From the NCBI RefSeq assembly GCF_023716865.1, contig NZ_CP092417.1, positions 102,001-166,000 of the forward strand: a stretch of DNA of 64,000 bases, in the 5' to 3' direction. Within the stretch, counting starts at the first letter, position 1. Each line of letters starts with the position of its first letter. Origin of the DNA: Endozoicomonas sp. SCSIO W0465. GTDB taxonomy: Bacteria > Pseudomonadota > Gammaproteobacteria > Pseudomonadales > Endozoicomonadaceae. The translations under genes were made by a program, and so were the position numbers. The notes below the pieces were generated by a model. It was not told the origin of the DNA and ran no database searches. It saw only the letters and a program-made list of their open reading frames with translations. This document shows, piece after piece, positions 40,627 through 49,363 of this stretch.

Positions 40627-40913
40627 GCGGCATCCGGTTGAAAAGGGGTGACGATGGGCGCGTTTTGCCTGACTTGCCAGAGGTCGTAATCATTTTGCAT
40701 CCCCAGCCAGACACTGGCAGAAGGGTTGCCAAAGACCTTTTCAAGCCGAAAGGCCATTTCCGGCGTGATGGCACCACGGCCATGAATGATCTTGGACAGG
40801 GTTTTGCGGGTAATGCCCAGATGACTGGCAGCATCCACGATACTGATATCCAGTGGCTTCAGGATTTCTTCGCTCAGTATTTCGCCCGGATGGGGCGGAT
40901 TAAACATTTCCAT
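40623..40913 (-). CDS. higA: HigA-type antitoxin
   Basis: 96 residues. XRE helix-turn-helix of the HigA family: HPGEILSEEILKPL, VDAASHLGITRKTLSKIIHG, MAFRLEKVFGNPSASVWLGM. It binds the HigB toxin and the shared operator. Minus strand, downstream of and adjacent to higB (toxin first, the usual hig order). Confidence 0.92.
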   Translation of the reverse strand: MEMFNPPHPGEILSEEILKPLDISIVDAASHLGITRKTLSKIIHGRGAITPEMAFRLEKVFGNPSASVWLGMQNDYDLWQVRQNAPIVTPFQPDAA

Positions 40914-41191
40914 CAGTGGTAGTCCTCATAGTTAATGATTTCGGCATCGTTGCCATTGAACCGGAACGTGACCCGCCAGTTACCACTGACGGTTACTGAC
41001 CAGATGCCTTTGCGTTCCCCTTTCAGTGGATGAAGACGGAAGCCGGGAATGTCCAGATCACCGATCTGTTTTGCCCGATTAAGCAACAACAGAATGCGTT
41101 TCAATTTTTTAGCGTGTTGCGCTTGTATACCGGAGGTTTTACCCGTTCGGTAGAACCGTTCCAGTCCTTTGTGCAGGAAACTGATAATCAT
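40913..41191 (-). CDS. higB: HigB-type toxin
   Basis: 92 residues of the HigB/RelE fold: HKGLERFYRTG, AKKLKRILLLLNRAK, FRLHPLKGERKGIWSV, NWRVTFRF and NYEDYH. HigB enzymes cut mRNA on the ribosome. Expressed against the late operon, from a palindromic operator upstream. Confidence 0.92.
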   Translation of the reverse strand: MIISFLHKGLERFYRTGKTSGIQAQHAKKLKRILLLLNRAKQIGDLDIPGFRLHPLKGERKGIWSVTVSGNWRVTFRFNGNDAEIINYEDYH

Positions 41192-41197
41192 ACATTG

Positions 41198-41220
41198 AAA
41201 GTAACCTAAGCGGTTACTTT
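41198..41220. promoter_or_regulatory. higBA operator
   Basis: Perfect palindrome AAAGTAACC, 5 nt, GGTTACTTT, 6 nt upstream of higB. The expected site for autorepression by HigA. It also lies just ahead of the portal gene on the plus strand. Confidence 0.7.
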
Positions 41221-41238
41221 GTCAAGGAAGCCCACAGG

Positions 41239-43287
41239 ATGGACTACGGACTGGTACAGGTCGCCACACCGGACGAGGTGACACAGGCGGAGATGCAGCA
41301 GGCAGAGGATGCCGACCGTCAGGAGCAGGCGGTGCGTGACGCCTTTGCCGCTGACCTGCAAAGCCGCTGGCAGGGATACCGGGAAGCTCGCCGGGAAGTG
41401 GAAGACGAGTGGCTGGAAGCGCTCCGTGCGGTAAAGGGTGAATACGGTTCCGAGCAGGAAAAGGTGATGGAAGAGCAGCAGGCGTTAAGCCGGGTGTTTA
41501 TCAAGATCACCGCCACCAAGGTCAATGCCGCTTATTCTCGACTGGTGGATCTGCTGTTTCAAAACGTGGACAGTTTCTGGGATATTGTGCCCAGCCCAAT
41601 GGCCGACATTCCGGCGTCGATTAAACGACAGATCCGCATGATGGCCATTCAGGAACTGCTCCCCTATCGACTTGATCCCCATACCCGTAACCAACTCATC
41701 CAGGAACGAAACGATGAGATGGAGCGGGCGCTGATGGCCGAAGCACTGGAACGTGCCAACGAAGCCGCTATGAAAATGAAGCGGTTGATCAAGGACTACC
41801 TGATCAATGCCAACGCGCTCACCGAAATCAAAAAGATGGTGAAGGAGCAAGTCACCCTTGGCACTGGCTGTATCAAGGTGGCCACGTTGAATATCCGCAA
41901 CCATGAGAAGTGGGAGAGTGAGGGGGATGAGTGGAAACTGATCGAGCGCCAGAGCATTGAGCCGGATATTGAATGGGCCAGTGTCTTTGATCTGTTTCCC
42001 GATCCCTATTCCCACGATCCCGGTAAGCCCAACGATCTGTTCCGCCGCCATGTGCTGACCAAACATGAGCTACGGGAACTGGCAGGCAGTCACGGTTTCG
42101 AGACCGAGACCATTCACGCCATTCTGATGGAGTCTCCCCAGGGGAACCATATCCCTGAAGATTACGAACGGGAACTGCGTAATATCAACGACAACGATGA
42201 GCAGTATGTGACACCCAACCGTTTTGATGTCCTCGAGTACTGGGGGCCGGTGGATGGCCAGCAGCTGAAGGAGTATGGGGTTGATGATATTGATGAGCAG
42301 GCCGAGTACCAGGCCAATATCTGGATCTGCGATGGCCGGATGATTATGGCAAGGCTCAACCCGTTGAAACCAGAAGCGATCCCTTACAAGTTTGTTCCCT
42401 ACGAAAGTGTGTTGCACCGGTTCTGGGGGATCGGCATCCCCTACATGATGAACGACAGCCAGGATGTGATGAACTCCACTGGCCGGGCGCTGCTGGACAA
42501 TGCCGCCCTCACCGCTGGTCCCATGTTCCAGATGGATGTGAGCAAATTTCCGGAAGGGATGAGCCTGGAAGATGCCAAGAAGATCTATCCCTACCGACTC
42601 TGGTTTTATGACGGGGAAGCCGGTGAGGGGCCAATGATTCAGGCCATCAATATCCAGAGCAACCAAAAGGACCTGTCTGGCATCTTTGAACTGTTCCGAC
42701 GATTTGCGGATGAAGAGACCTCACTGCCCAGCTATACCCACGGCGAACAGACCCAGAGCCTGAACAAGACCGCCAGCGGCATGAGCATGTTGATGACCGC
42801 CGCCAATGTGGCCCTGAAAAGCGTGGTGAAAAATATTGACGACTACGCCACGGTGCCTCTGATCGACAGCCTGTTCAATTTCGCCATGCGCCGGAGCGAT
42901 ATCGAAGATGCCAAGCGGGGCGATCTGGATGTGGTGGCCATGGGCAGTGCCGCGTTGGTGGCCAAAGAGCTTCAGTCAGAGCGGATGATGAATGCCCTGA
43001 ATGTCAGTATGAACCCGGTACTGGGGCCGATGACCGACCACCGCTATCTCTATAACGAATACCTGAAGTCTCTGGATATCGATCCGGATAAAGCCCTGCG
43101 CCCTGAGGAAGAACTCTATGCCCAATCCCCTGCACCTGACCAGCCAGGAGGCGGACGCGATCCTGAGGCTGGAAGGCAACCCGGATTACCAGACGCTGGT
43201 CGAGCACCTGCAACGTCGACGGGCGGAACTGCTGGAGAAAATGTCTCACGCCCGGGATTCAACCGAATTGCGCATCCTGCAGGGTAA
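41239..43287 (+). CDS. Portal protein
   Basis: 682 residues, the size of podovirus-type portals. Features: long helical N-terminus, VTLGTGCIKVATLNIR, WASVFDLFPDPYSHDP (wing/stem region), FWGIGIPYMMNDSQDVMN, and SLNKTASGMSMLMTAAN near the C-terminal stem, all common to P22/epsilon15-type portals. Forms the dodecameric DNA entry vertex. The last 57 codons overlap the next gene out of frame and look less protein-like, so the conserved part probably ends near LRPEEEL. Confidence 0.85.
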   Translation: MDYGLVQVATPDEVTQAEMQQAEDADRQEQAVRDAFAADLQSRWQGYREARREVEDEWLEALRAVKGEYGSEQEKVMEEQQALSRVFIKITATKVNAAYSRLVDLLFQNVDSFWDIVPSPMADIPASIKRQIRMMAIQELLPYRLDPHTRNQLIQERNDEMERALMAEALERANEAAMKMKRLIKDYLINANALTEIKKMVKEQVTLGTGCIKVATLNIRNHEKWESEGDEWKLIERQSIEPDIEWASVFDLFPDPYSHDPGKPNDLFRRHVLTKHELRELAGSHGFETETIHAILMESPQGNHIPEDYERELRNINDNDEQYVTPNRFDVLEYWGPVDGQQLKEYGVDDIDEQAEYQANIWICDGRMIMARLNPLKPEAIPYKFVPYESVLHRFWGIGIPYMMNDSQDVMNSTGRALLDNAALTAGPMFQMDVSKFPEGMSLEDAKKIYPYRLWFYDGEAGEGPMIQAINIQSNQKDLSGIFELFRRFADEETSLPSYTHGEQTQSLNKTASGMSMLMTAANVALKSVVKNIDDYATVPLIDSLFNFAMRRSDIEDAKRGDLDVVAMGSAALVAKELQSERMMNALNVSMNPVLGPMTDHRYLYNEYLKSLDIDPDKALRPEEELYAQSPAPDQPGGGRDPEAGRQPGLPDAGRAPATSTGGTAGENVSRPGFNRIAHPAG

Positions 43288-43351
43288 GACTCAGGAGCTC
43301 AGTGATCTGATGCAACTGGCGCAGCGATCACGCACTTACCTACAACAATGA
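43118..43351 (+). CDS. Small helical protein downstream of portal
   Basis: 77 residues, two helices with heptad character (AILRLEGNPDYQTLVEHLQ, ELRILQGKTQELSDLMQLA). Begins inside the portal frame and ends after it. Coding character in this frame is better than in the portal tail. Possibly a head completion or connector accessory; not recognised. Confidence 0.55.
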   Translation: MPNPLHLTSQEADAILRLEGNPDYQTLVEHLQRRRAELLEKMSHARDSTELRILQGKTQELSDLMQLAQRSRTYLQQ

Positions 43352-43359
43352 TTTTTCAT

Positions 43360-43443
43360 CGCCTCCCGCTTTCCGCTCCCCGCTTCCCGAAAAAGCACAT
43401 CTACTGTCTTTTACGGGTGGCGGGCAGCGGAAAGCGGGCGGCG
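43360..43443. repeat. Long GC-rich stem-loop, copy A
   Basis: A 30 nt left arm (43360-43389) pairs with 43414-43443 with four mismatches around an A/T-richer loop (AAAAAG ... CTTTTA also pairs). The arms consist of CCCGCT-like units. Related stem-loops occur at 45455-45541 and 63291-63375, and a shorter one (GGGGAGCG/CGCTTCCCG) at 44525-44562. All are in gaps between late genes. Confidence 0.75.
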
Positions 43444-43540
43444 AACAATGCCTGAAAGAACATGGACAAGCCCAGAGCCCCACGGACTTTCACAGGCGCA
43501 ACCAAGTGGACAAGCCAACGAGCCCCACAGGGAGAGTGAA

Positions 43541-44524
43541 ATGGCCATTGATGCCGAAAAACTGGATCAGGAAACCGATGCCGAACTGGCAGCCCTTATG
43601 GGTCTGACTACGGACGCCCCTGCCGCTTTTGCAGAGCAAGAGGACGAGCAGGACAAGCAAACCGATCAGAACCCACCCGCTGATGAGCTACCCCCGCCAC
43701 CCGAACCGGAGTCGGACGCTGATGACGAACCGTCAGAGCCGCCTGCTCCAGCATCCAATGACGATAACGGTGAAGACTGGCAGGACAAGTACACCAAGGC
43801 GGAAGAGTCCCGCAAGAATGCCCATGCCCTGATGACCCAGGCTACGCAGAAAGCCGCTGACCTGGAGCGCAGCAATACCGAGCTTCAGCAGCAGATGGCG
43901 CTGCTGAAGGCCAAGGTGGATCTGCTCAGTCAGCAGGGTACTGCTCAGCCAAACAGTGAGCCAGAGCCGTCCGACCAGTTCCAGGAACTCCGCAAGGACT
44001 ACCAGGAGCTGGACCCGGTGTTCAACAAGCTGGATGAGTCGGAACAGCTCAACCGCAAACTGGAACAGCGGCTGGCCGCTATTGAGAAGGCCCGGCAGGA
44101 GCAGGAGGCGGAGCGGGCACAACAGGCATTCTGGAACAAGTTGCGCAGTCTGCATCCCGATGTAGAGCAGATCTCCGCCAGTGAGGATTTTAAAGGCTGG
44201 TTTGCACGACAAACGGCTGATGTTCAGGAGTTGAGTCGTGTCAGCCCACTGGGTGCAGCGCAGGTCATGAGTCTCTATAAAGAGGCCGCAGGTTTCAACA
44301 AGCCTGCACCGAAACCGGCACCTGATCCAGTACAGAAAATGCAGCAGGCAAAGCAGCTGAGTGAACCGCCGGTGCGGACCCACTCAGTCCCTAAAACCCG
44401 GGGGCACCAACCGACCCTGACGCTGGAACAGATTGCGGCCATGCCGCAGAAAGAGTTTAACGATAATGAAGAAAAACTCGACAAGATTCTGGCCCAGTGG
44501 ATCAAGCAGGGAGGTCGCCTCTGA
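43541..44524 (+). CDS. Capsid scaffolding protein
   Basis: 327 residues from ATG 43541 (GGGAGAG upstream; an earlier in-frame ATG at 43448 lacks one). Acidic, Pro/Glu-rich N-terminal half, a long coiled coil (about 110-220) and a basic C-terminus. This and the place directly before the capsid gene are typical of podovirus scaffolds, which shape the procapsid and leave. Confidence 0.75.
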   Translation: MAIDAEKLDQETDAELAALMGLTTDAPAAFAEQEDEQDKQTDQNPPADELPPPPEPESDADDEPSEPPAPASNDDNGEDWQDKYTKAEESRKNAHALMTQATQKAADLERSNTELQQQMALLKAKVDLLSQQGTAQPNSEPEPSDQFQELRKDYQELDPVFNKLDESEQLNRKLEQRLAAIEKARQEQEAERAQQAFWNKLRSLHPDVEQISASEDFKGWFARQTADVQELSRVSPLGAAQVMSLYKEAAGFNKPAPKPAPDPVQKMQQAKQLSEPPVRTHSVPKTRGHQPTLTLEQIAAMPQKEFNDNEEKLDKILAQWIKQGGRL

Positions 44525-44581
44525 GGGGAGCGTTTAATCATCGTCGTTTAACCGCTTCCCGTGATTCAAAGGACTTGAATC

Positions 44582-45448
44582 ATGGCAAATACCACATTTC
44601 CAACGGGGGCTATGGCCAATGCCCTGTCCGTTATTTACTCCAAGAAACTCAACGCGAAGTTCTATAAACGAACCGTGTTGGCGGCCATCTGTAACACGAA
44701 GTGGGAAGGCGAGATCCAGTCGGAAGGCTCCAAGGTGGTGATCCGTACCCGGCCTGATATTACGGTCGCGGATTATGATCGTGCCGTGGGGGTTGAGTAT
44801 CAGGATCTGGAACCACCCAAGGTGGAAATGCCCATCGACAAGACCAAGTACTACGCCTTTGTGGATGACTACATCCAGAGTGTCCAGTCCAATATCGAGC
44901 TGATCAACGAATCTTCTGCGGATGCAGCGGAAAATGTGAAGATCGCAGTAGACGGCGATGTACTGGGGAATATCTACACCGATGTGCATCCGGACAACAA
45001 GATCGACGGCGGTGGTACTGGCGTGGTTGTGGATAAGACCAACGTGCTGGATTACATCGTCGATATGGGCACGCTGCTGGACGAGAAGAACATTCCCGAG
45101 TCCGACCGCTGGCTGGTACTGCCACCCTGGGTGTGCGGGATGATCAAGAAGTCTGAGCTGAAAGATGCGTCGCTGGCTGGTGATGGTACCTCCATCGTGC
45201 GTAACGGACGACTCGGTATCATCGACCGGTTCACGCTGTATTGCAGCAACAACCTGGCCACTGCGTCGGGAGTGACTCAGTGCCTGGCGGGTGTGAAAGA
45301 TTTCGCCGGGTTTGCGTCGCAGTTTATCAAGCATGAGAGCCTGACGCTGGAGAAGCACTTCGGCATGGGGCACCGTGGCCTGCAGGTGTATGGGTACAAG
45401 GTGCTGAAGCCGGATGCGGGTGTTTTGCTGGCAGCGAAGCGTTCTTAA
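44582..45448 (+). CDS. Major capsid protein
   Basis: 288 residues. HK97-type fold expected: VVIRTRPDITVADYDR, YYAFVDDYIQSVQSN, RWLVLPPWVCGMIKKSEL, GRLGIIDRFTLYCSNN, and the C-terminal GMGHRGLQVYGYKVL are characteristic of P22-like/epsilon15-like coat proteins. Preceded by AAGGACTTGAATC. Placed between scaffold and head completion genes. Confidence 0.88.
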   Translation: MANTTFPTGAMANALSVIYSKKLNAKFYKRTVLAAICNTKWEGEIQSEGSKVVIRTRPDITVADYDRAVGVEYQDLEPPKVEMPIDKTKYYAFVDDYIQSVQSNIELINESSADAAENVKIAVDGDVLGNIYTDVHPDNKIDGGGTGVVVDKTNVLDYIVDMGTLLDEKNIPESDRWLVLPPWVCGMIKKSELKDASLAGDGTSIVRNGRLGIIDRFTLYCSNNLATASGVTQCLAGVKDFAGFASQFIKHESLTLEKHFGMGHRGLQVYGYKVLKPDAGVLLAAKRS

Positions 45449-45454
45449 TTTTTT

Positions 45455-45541
45455 CGCTGCCCGCTTCCCGCTGCCTGCTTCCCGTACAAGACTCCATTCG
45501 TGGTGCTTTTGCGGGGAGCGGTTAGCGGGTGGCGGGATGCG
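45455..45541. repeat. Long GC-rich stem-loop, copy B
   Basis: Left arm 45455-45484, right arm 45512-45541, more diverged than copy A (about 8 mismatches in 30) but with the same CCCGCTTCCCGCTG units. Directly follows the capsid gene, starting 7 nt after its stop, and may act as a terminator or mRNA end-stabiliser. Confidence 0.65.
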
Positions 45542-45562
45542 TTTTTCAGAGGAGCTGAAAAA

Positions 45563-45919
45563 ATGGCATTTAACCTGGAAACCTGCCGCAGCAAAGATGA
45601 ACTGGAATCCTTTGCCCGGCAGATGTTTAACGTGGAGCTGGACAAGCGCAAGAAGCTGGATGAGTTAAAAAACGAAATACGTCAGCTGATGAACGGTGGT
45701 GAACCACTGGAGCAACCGGACGAGCTGGAAGAGCCGGATGTGACTGAGGTGCCCACTGCGTTGGAGCAGCCAGTACCAACACCGCAACCACGCCACCGTA
45801 AGCCGCTGCAATTTGTGCTGAACAAGAACAACCACAGCGTCTTTATCTATAACCCGAGGCTGAAGAAACGAATAGGCGTGGATCTGGAGTTCTGTGATCA
45901 ACAGGGTAACCGGCTGTAG
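45563..45919 (+). CDS. Head-associated protein, unknown
   Basis: 118 residues from ATG 45563 (AGAGGAGCTG upstream). A helical N-terminus (NVELDKRKKLDELKNEIRQL), a Pro/Glu linker and a small C-terminal domain (FIYNPRLKKRIGVDLEFCD). Position after the capsid gene suggests a head decoration or completion protein; unproven. Confidence 0.6.
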   Translation: MAFNLETCRSKDELESFARQMFNVELDKRKKLDELKNEIRQLMNGGEPLEQPDELEEPDVTEVPTALEQPVPTPQPRHRKPLQFVLNKNNHSVFIYNPRLKKRIGVDLEFCDQQGNRL

Positions 45920-45922
45920 GTG

Positions 45923-46576
45923 ATGAAGGTTACCGAGATCATCCAGCGGGTGCGTGACCTGCTTCAGGACAACACGGCCGTTCCCCGCTGGACCAATGCC
46001 AACCTGCTGGATGCCTATAACGAGGCACTTCTGGCGGTGGTGCAGAACCGGCCTGATGTGAACTCGCAGCTACTGCCCTTTACCTGTCAGGCGCAGGCGG
46101 TACAGTCACTGCCGCCTGGCACTTACCGGTTGCTGGATATTGTGGATAACCCATCCACTGGCAGAACGGTGATTGCCACCACCCGCAGCAGCCTCGACAA
46201 CCTGTTGCCCAACTGGACGACAGCCAATGGGGAAAACGTCGAACAGTACGTCTACGACCAGAAAAGCCCATCAGTGTTTTATGTGTACCCTGTGCCCCCG
46301 GCAGAACACCCGCTTAACCTACTGGTCAGCCAGGCACCCGCACGAATAGCCATTACCGATTTTGACATCGACACTCAGTTATTCAGTTTGGATGGGCTGT
46401 GGATCAACCCGGTGATCAACTACATGCTGTTCCGGGCATTCAGCATGGATATGGAAACGGAAGCCAATATGCAGCAGGCGCAGAGCTATCTGGCCATGTT
46501 TGCCAATGACCTGGGGCTGAAGTGGAACGTGGATCAACTGTTCCGGCAGATGCTACAGGGCAAGGTGGAGGGATAG
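45923..46576 (+). CDS. Head-tail adaptor protein
   Basis: About 217 residues (ATG 45923; a GTG at 45920 is also possible). MKVTEIIQRVRDLLQD, WTNANLLDAYNEALLAVV, and VFYVYPVPP followed by a C-terminal helix match the DUF6682-type phage adaptor proteins found between capsid and tail genes of podoviruses. Should sit under the portal ring. Confidence 0.7.
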   Translation: MKVTEIIQRVRDLLQDNTAVPRWTNANLLDAYNEALLAVVQNRPDVNSQLLPFTCQAQAVQSLPPGTYRLLDIVDNPSTGRTVIATTRSSLDNLLPNWTTANGENVEQYVYDQKSPSVFYVYPVPPAEHPLNLLVSQAPARIAITDFDIDTQLFSLDGLWINPVINYMLFRAFSMDMETEANMQQAQSYLAMFANDLGLKWNVDQLFRQMLQGKVEG

Positions 46577-47182
46577 ATGAAACTGGACGCCTACCTTTCC
46601 CGCATACGCCCGTATGCCAAGGGCTGCCCGGATCAGGTGATTCGTAATTACCTGATCATTACCCTGCGGGATATCTGCCATCGGGCCAATATCTGGCGGC
46701 ACAGTGACAAGCTGTTTATGGTGAAGGACATTAAGGACTACACCATGACTGCACCCGCTGGCAGTGAGATTGCCACGGTGCAGAACCTCCTGCGGGAAGA
46801 CGGCACCCGACTGGAAAGCCGCGATCTGCTGCCGCCTTATATATCTGCCGGCACCCCCTACTACTACCGCCATTTTGAAGCAGCTGCCCTGAGCGTTGCT
46901 CCGATCCCGGACAAGAATGTCATGCACGAAATTGAGCTGACATTGATGCCTTCGTTTGCTGCCACAGAAGTACCGGACGAGGTGGGCAACCTGACCCTTG
47001 AGTTTGCCTGCTGGGGTGTACTGGCAGATCTGCAAATGATGCCCGATGAGCCCTGGACCAACCCGCAGCTTGCAGAGGTCAACCGGCAGAAGTACGAACG
47101 GGAGCTGAATAAAAAACGCATCCGTGGACTGGTGGGCGTCAGTGGTGGTGAGCAGTCGGTGACCCGCAGGCGGTTTGTCTGA
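46577..47182 (+). CDS. Tail/adaptor protein, unknown
   Basis: 201 residues. AYLSRIRPYAKGCPDQVIRN followed by YLIITLRDICHRANIW is a pattern seen in podovirus structural proteins next to the adaptor. GGAGGGA precedes the ATG. Stop overlaps the next start (TGATG, read as ATGGCC). Role in the short tail is likely but unproven. Confidence 0.6.
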   Translation: MKLDAYLSRIRPYAKGCPDQVIRNYLIITLRDICHRANIWRHSDKLFMVKDIKDYTMTAPAGSEIATVQNLLREDGTRLESRDLLPPYISAGTPYYYRHFEAAALSVAPIPDKNVMHEIELTLMPSFAATEVPDEVGNLTLEFACWGVLADLQMMPDEPWTNPQLAEVNRQKYERELNKKRIRGLVGVSGGEQSVTRRRFV

Positions 47183-47535
47183 TGGCCATTCCTGCTTCCA
47201 CCACCCTGCCTGCCTTTATCCGGGGTGACAGCTATTCCGTGCCGGTGTCGTTCAGTGGTGAGGATGGCACGTCGCTGGACCTGACCGGGTGGACGCTGAT
47301 CTTCACCCTTAAGTTTCACCGGATGCAGCCGGATGACGAAGCCGTGCTGCAAAAACGGATGACGGTATCCGGCACGACGGCGGTGATGTACCTGGCACCG
47401 GAAGAGACCAATGAGCTGACCCCCTACCGTTATGAGTTTGATGTCCAGGTCACCACGCCGGATGGTCAGGCGGTATCCACGGTGGCCATCGGAACGGTTG
47501 TTGTTCAGGCAGGCGTCACCCACGCATTGAGATAG
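47182..47535 (+). CDS. Small beta-sandwich tail protein
   Basis: 117 residues, nearly all beta (IRGDSYSVPVSFSGEDGTSLDLTG, written in part; AVMYLAPEETNEL; YRYEFDVQVTTPDGQAVSTV). It has the pattern of BppU-like N-terminal or Ig-like domains in baseplate and tail proteins. Coupled to the previous gene. Confidence 0.6.
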   Translation: MAIPASTTLPAFIRGDSYSVPVSFSGEDGTSLDLTGWTLIFTLKFHRMQPDDEAVLQKRMTVSGTTAVMYLAPEETNELTPYRYEFDVQVTTPDGQAVSTVAIGTVVVQAGVTHALR

Positions 47536-47544
47536 GAGCCCGCG

Positions 47545-47916
47545 ATGGCCAACGAGACGACGGTGGTCGCCACCCTTGGTAACGGCGTGGCCGTGGTGGC
47601 TGCCCAGCAGCAGAGCATTGCCGAAGACCGGCAGGCGATCGAGGAAGCCCTGGCCACGGGGTTGCCACAGATCGAAGAGGCTGTCGGGCGTGCCGATGCC
47701 CTGTCCAGCTCGCTGTGGGCGATGACCACGGAAAACCGGCAGCTCAACAGCAACATCACCCAGCACCATGGCGATGTCCAACGCTGGCACGATGCCCATG
47801 AGGCCGACAAGTTGCAACTGACCGCCATGAAAAACGAGATGGAGGTATTGCATGACTCGGTGGCAGACCTGGTGAACCAGAGCCCTGCTGCCAATGTTAA
47901 TGGCGGTTATTTCTGA
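47545..47916 (+). CDS. Coiled-coil structural protein
   Basis: 123 residues, mostly coiled coil (QQSIAEDRQAIEEALATGL, DKLQLTAMKNEMEVLHDSV). AGGAGCC precedes the ATG. Between the beta-sandwich gene and the fibre gene, so probably part of the fibre stalk or its attachment. Not recognised by family. Confidence 0.55.
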   Translation: MANETTVVATLGNGVAVVAAQQQSIAEDRQAIEEALATGLPQIEEAVGRADALSSSLWAMTTENRQLNSNITQHHGDVQRWHDAHEADKLQLTAMKNEMEVLHDSVADLVNQSPAANVNGGYF

Positions 47917-47962
47917 CCGCTTTTTTCCCCTGAACCGTCATAGATAGACAGGAGCGTCAACC

Positions 47963-49357
47963 ATGGCGAACACCATTCAGATTAAACGCAGTGCCATTAC
48001 CAACACCCCGGCCAGCCTGGCGGAAGGGGAGCTGGCCTACTCGGAAGCCTCCGGGTATCTGTTTATCGGTGAAACCGATGGCTCCGTGACCGCCGTTGGC
48101 GGTGAAACGGTGGTTACCAAACTGGCCGGGATCGACGACAACGCCAATAACTACAGCCTGCCCACGGCCTCGGGAGCCACCCTGGGTGGTATCAAGGTGG
48201 GTACTGGCCTGGCCATTGATGGCAGTGGTGTACTGACCGCTACCGGTTCCGGCGGATTGAATGAGGCGCAGGTGGATGCCCGGGTTCAGCTGGGTGTGGA
48301 TGCCGTTGTGGCCGGAGCGCCGGCAGCGCTGGATACCCTCAACGAACTGGCGGCGGCACTGGGGGATGACCCCGACACCATCAGCAACCTGACCACCCAG
48401 ATCGGCACCAAACTGGCCAAATCCTCCAACCTGGCGGATCTGACCAACGCCGCCACTGCCCGGAGTAACCTGGGGCTCGACAGCATGGCGCTTCAGTCAG
48501 CGGCCAGTGTCACCATCACCGGTGGTTCGGTGAACGGTGTCGTTCTGGATGGCGGCACCTTCTGATCCGGCAGCAACCAGAGGAATGGGCCTGTATCCAA
48601 CACCATCAAACTGAAAAGCTCGGCGACACCCGGCAAGGTTCCGCTGTCGTCTGACCTGGCCTCAGGGGAGGTGGCGATCAATACCGCCGATGGCAAGTTG
48701 TTCGCACTGGTGGGTGGGGTGGTGACCTCATTAACCGCGCCACCGGATCATATTCACACCATTGCTTCGGTAGAGAGCCTTCAGGACATTATTACCGATC
48801 TGACCGCACGGATAGAGGCATTGGAGAGCCAGGGCAATAATGCAGAGGAAGACGATATGAAGCTGCTCAGTACAGTATCCCAGTCGGGTGTTTCAGAAAT
48901 GGTGCTGGACATCGGTTTTGATGATGCCCTTTATGGCGGGTATCAGCTGGTCATTAATAACCTCGGGATTGATGACAACGGTGACTACCGGGAGAAAAAA
49001 CTGGGCATGGCCTTTAAGCAGTCCGATGGCTCCTGGGTAACGGGGTACGGCTGGGCCAATACCTCGGTGATCAAGAGTGACGGGTATACGCTGTCGGGTG
49101 GCCAATACTCCGGCTATGCCCTGGTGAATGGTGAGATGGAGTCGGTCTTTCTGTCCGGGACGATGACGGTGTGCGTGAACCCCAATGGTAAAGGCTCCTT
49201 CACCGCGCATCTGGACAGTGGTAACGGTGACCAGTACATCACGGCAACCCTGTCGGCACCGGTGAATGGTTCGATCACGGGCATCAAGTTCTACGCGGAA
49301 GCCATGAACCAGAACAAACTGGTGGGCACGGTTTCGGTGTACGGCCTGAAAAAATAA
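47963..49357 (+). pseudogene. Tail fibre gene with in-frame TGA at 48563
   Basis: The first 200 codons start MANTIQIKRSAITNTPASLA and GELAYSEASGYLFIGETDG, a common fibre module, then a Gly/Ala/Thr-rich shaft. They stop at TGA 48563-48565. The same frame stays open behind it to 49357 and reads NTIKLKSSATPGKVPL and GEVAINTADGKLFALVGG, a second copy of that module, then a coiled coil (SLQDIITDLTARIEALES) and a beta-rich end domain. No start codon with a ribosome binding site lies between the stop and the second module (the GTG at 48671 abuts a GGGGAG). So one fibre of about 464 residues is broken by a nonsense codon, or read through. Confidence 0.7.
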
Positions 49358-49363
49358 CCGATC

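Noticed and set aside
44534..45373. 279-codon minus-strand frame
   Set aside because: Antisense of the major capsid gene; no start signal and no recognisable features.
46864..47853. 329-codon minus-strand frame across several structural genes
   Set aside because: Overlaps three well-supported coupled genes on the plus strand; composition is Arg/His/Gln-rich as expected from antisense of GC-rich coding DNA.
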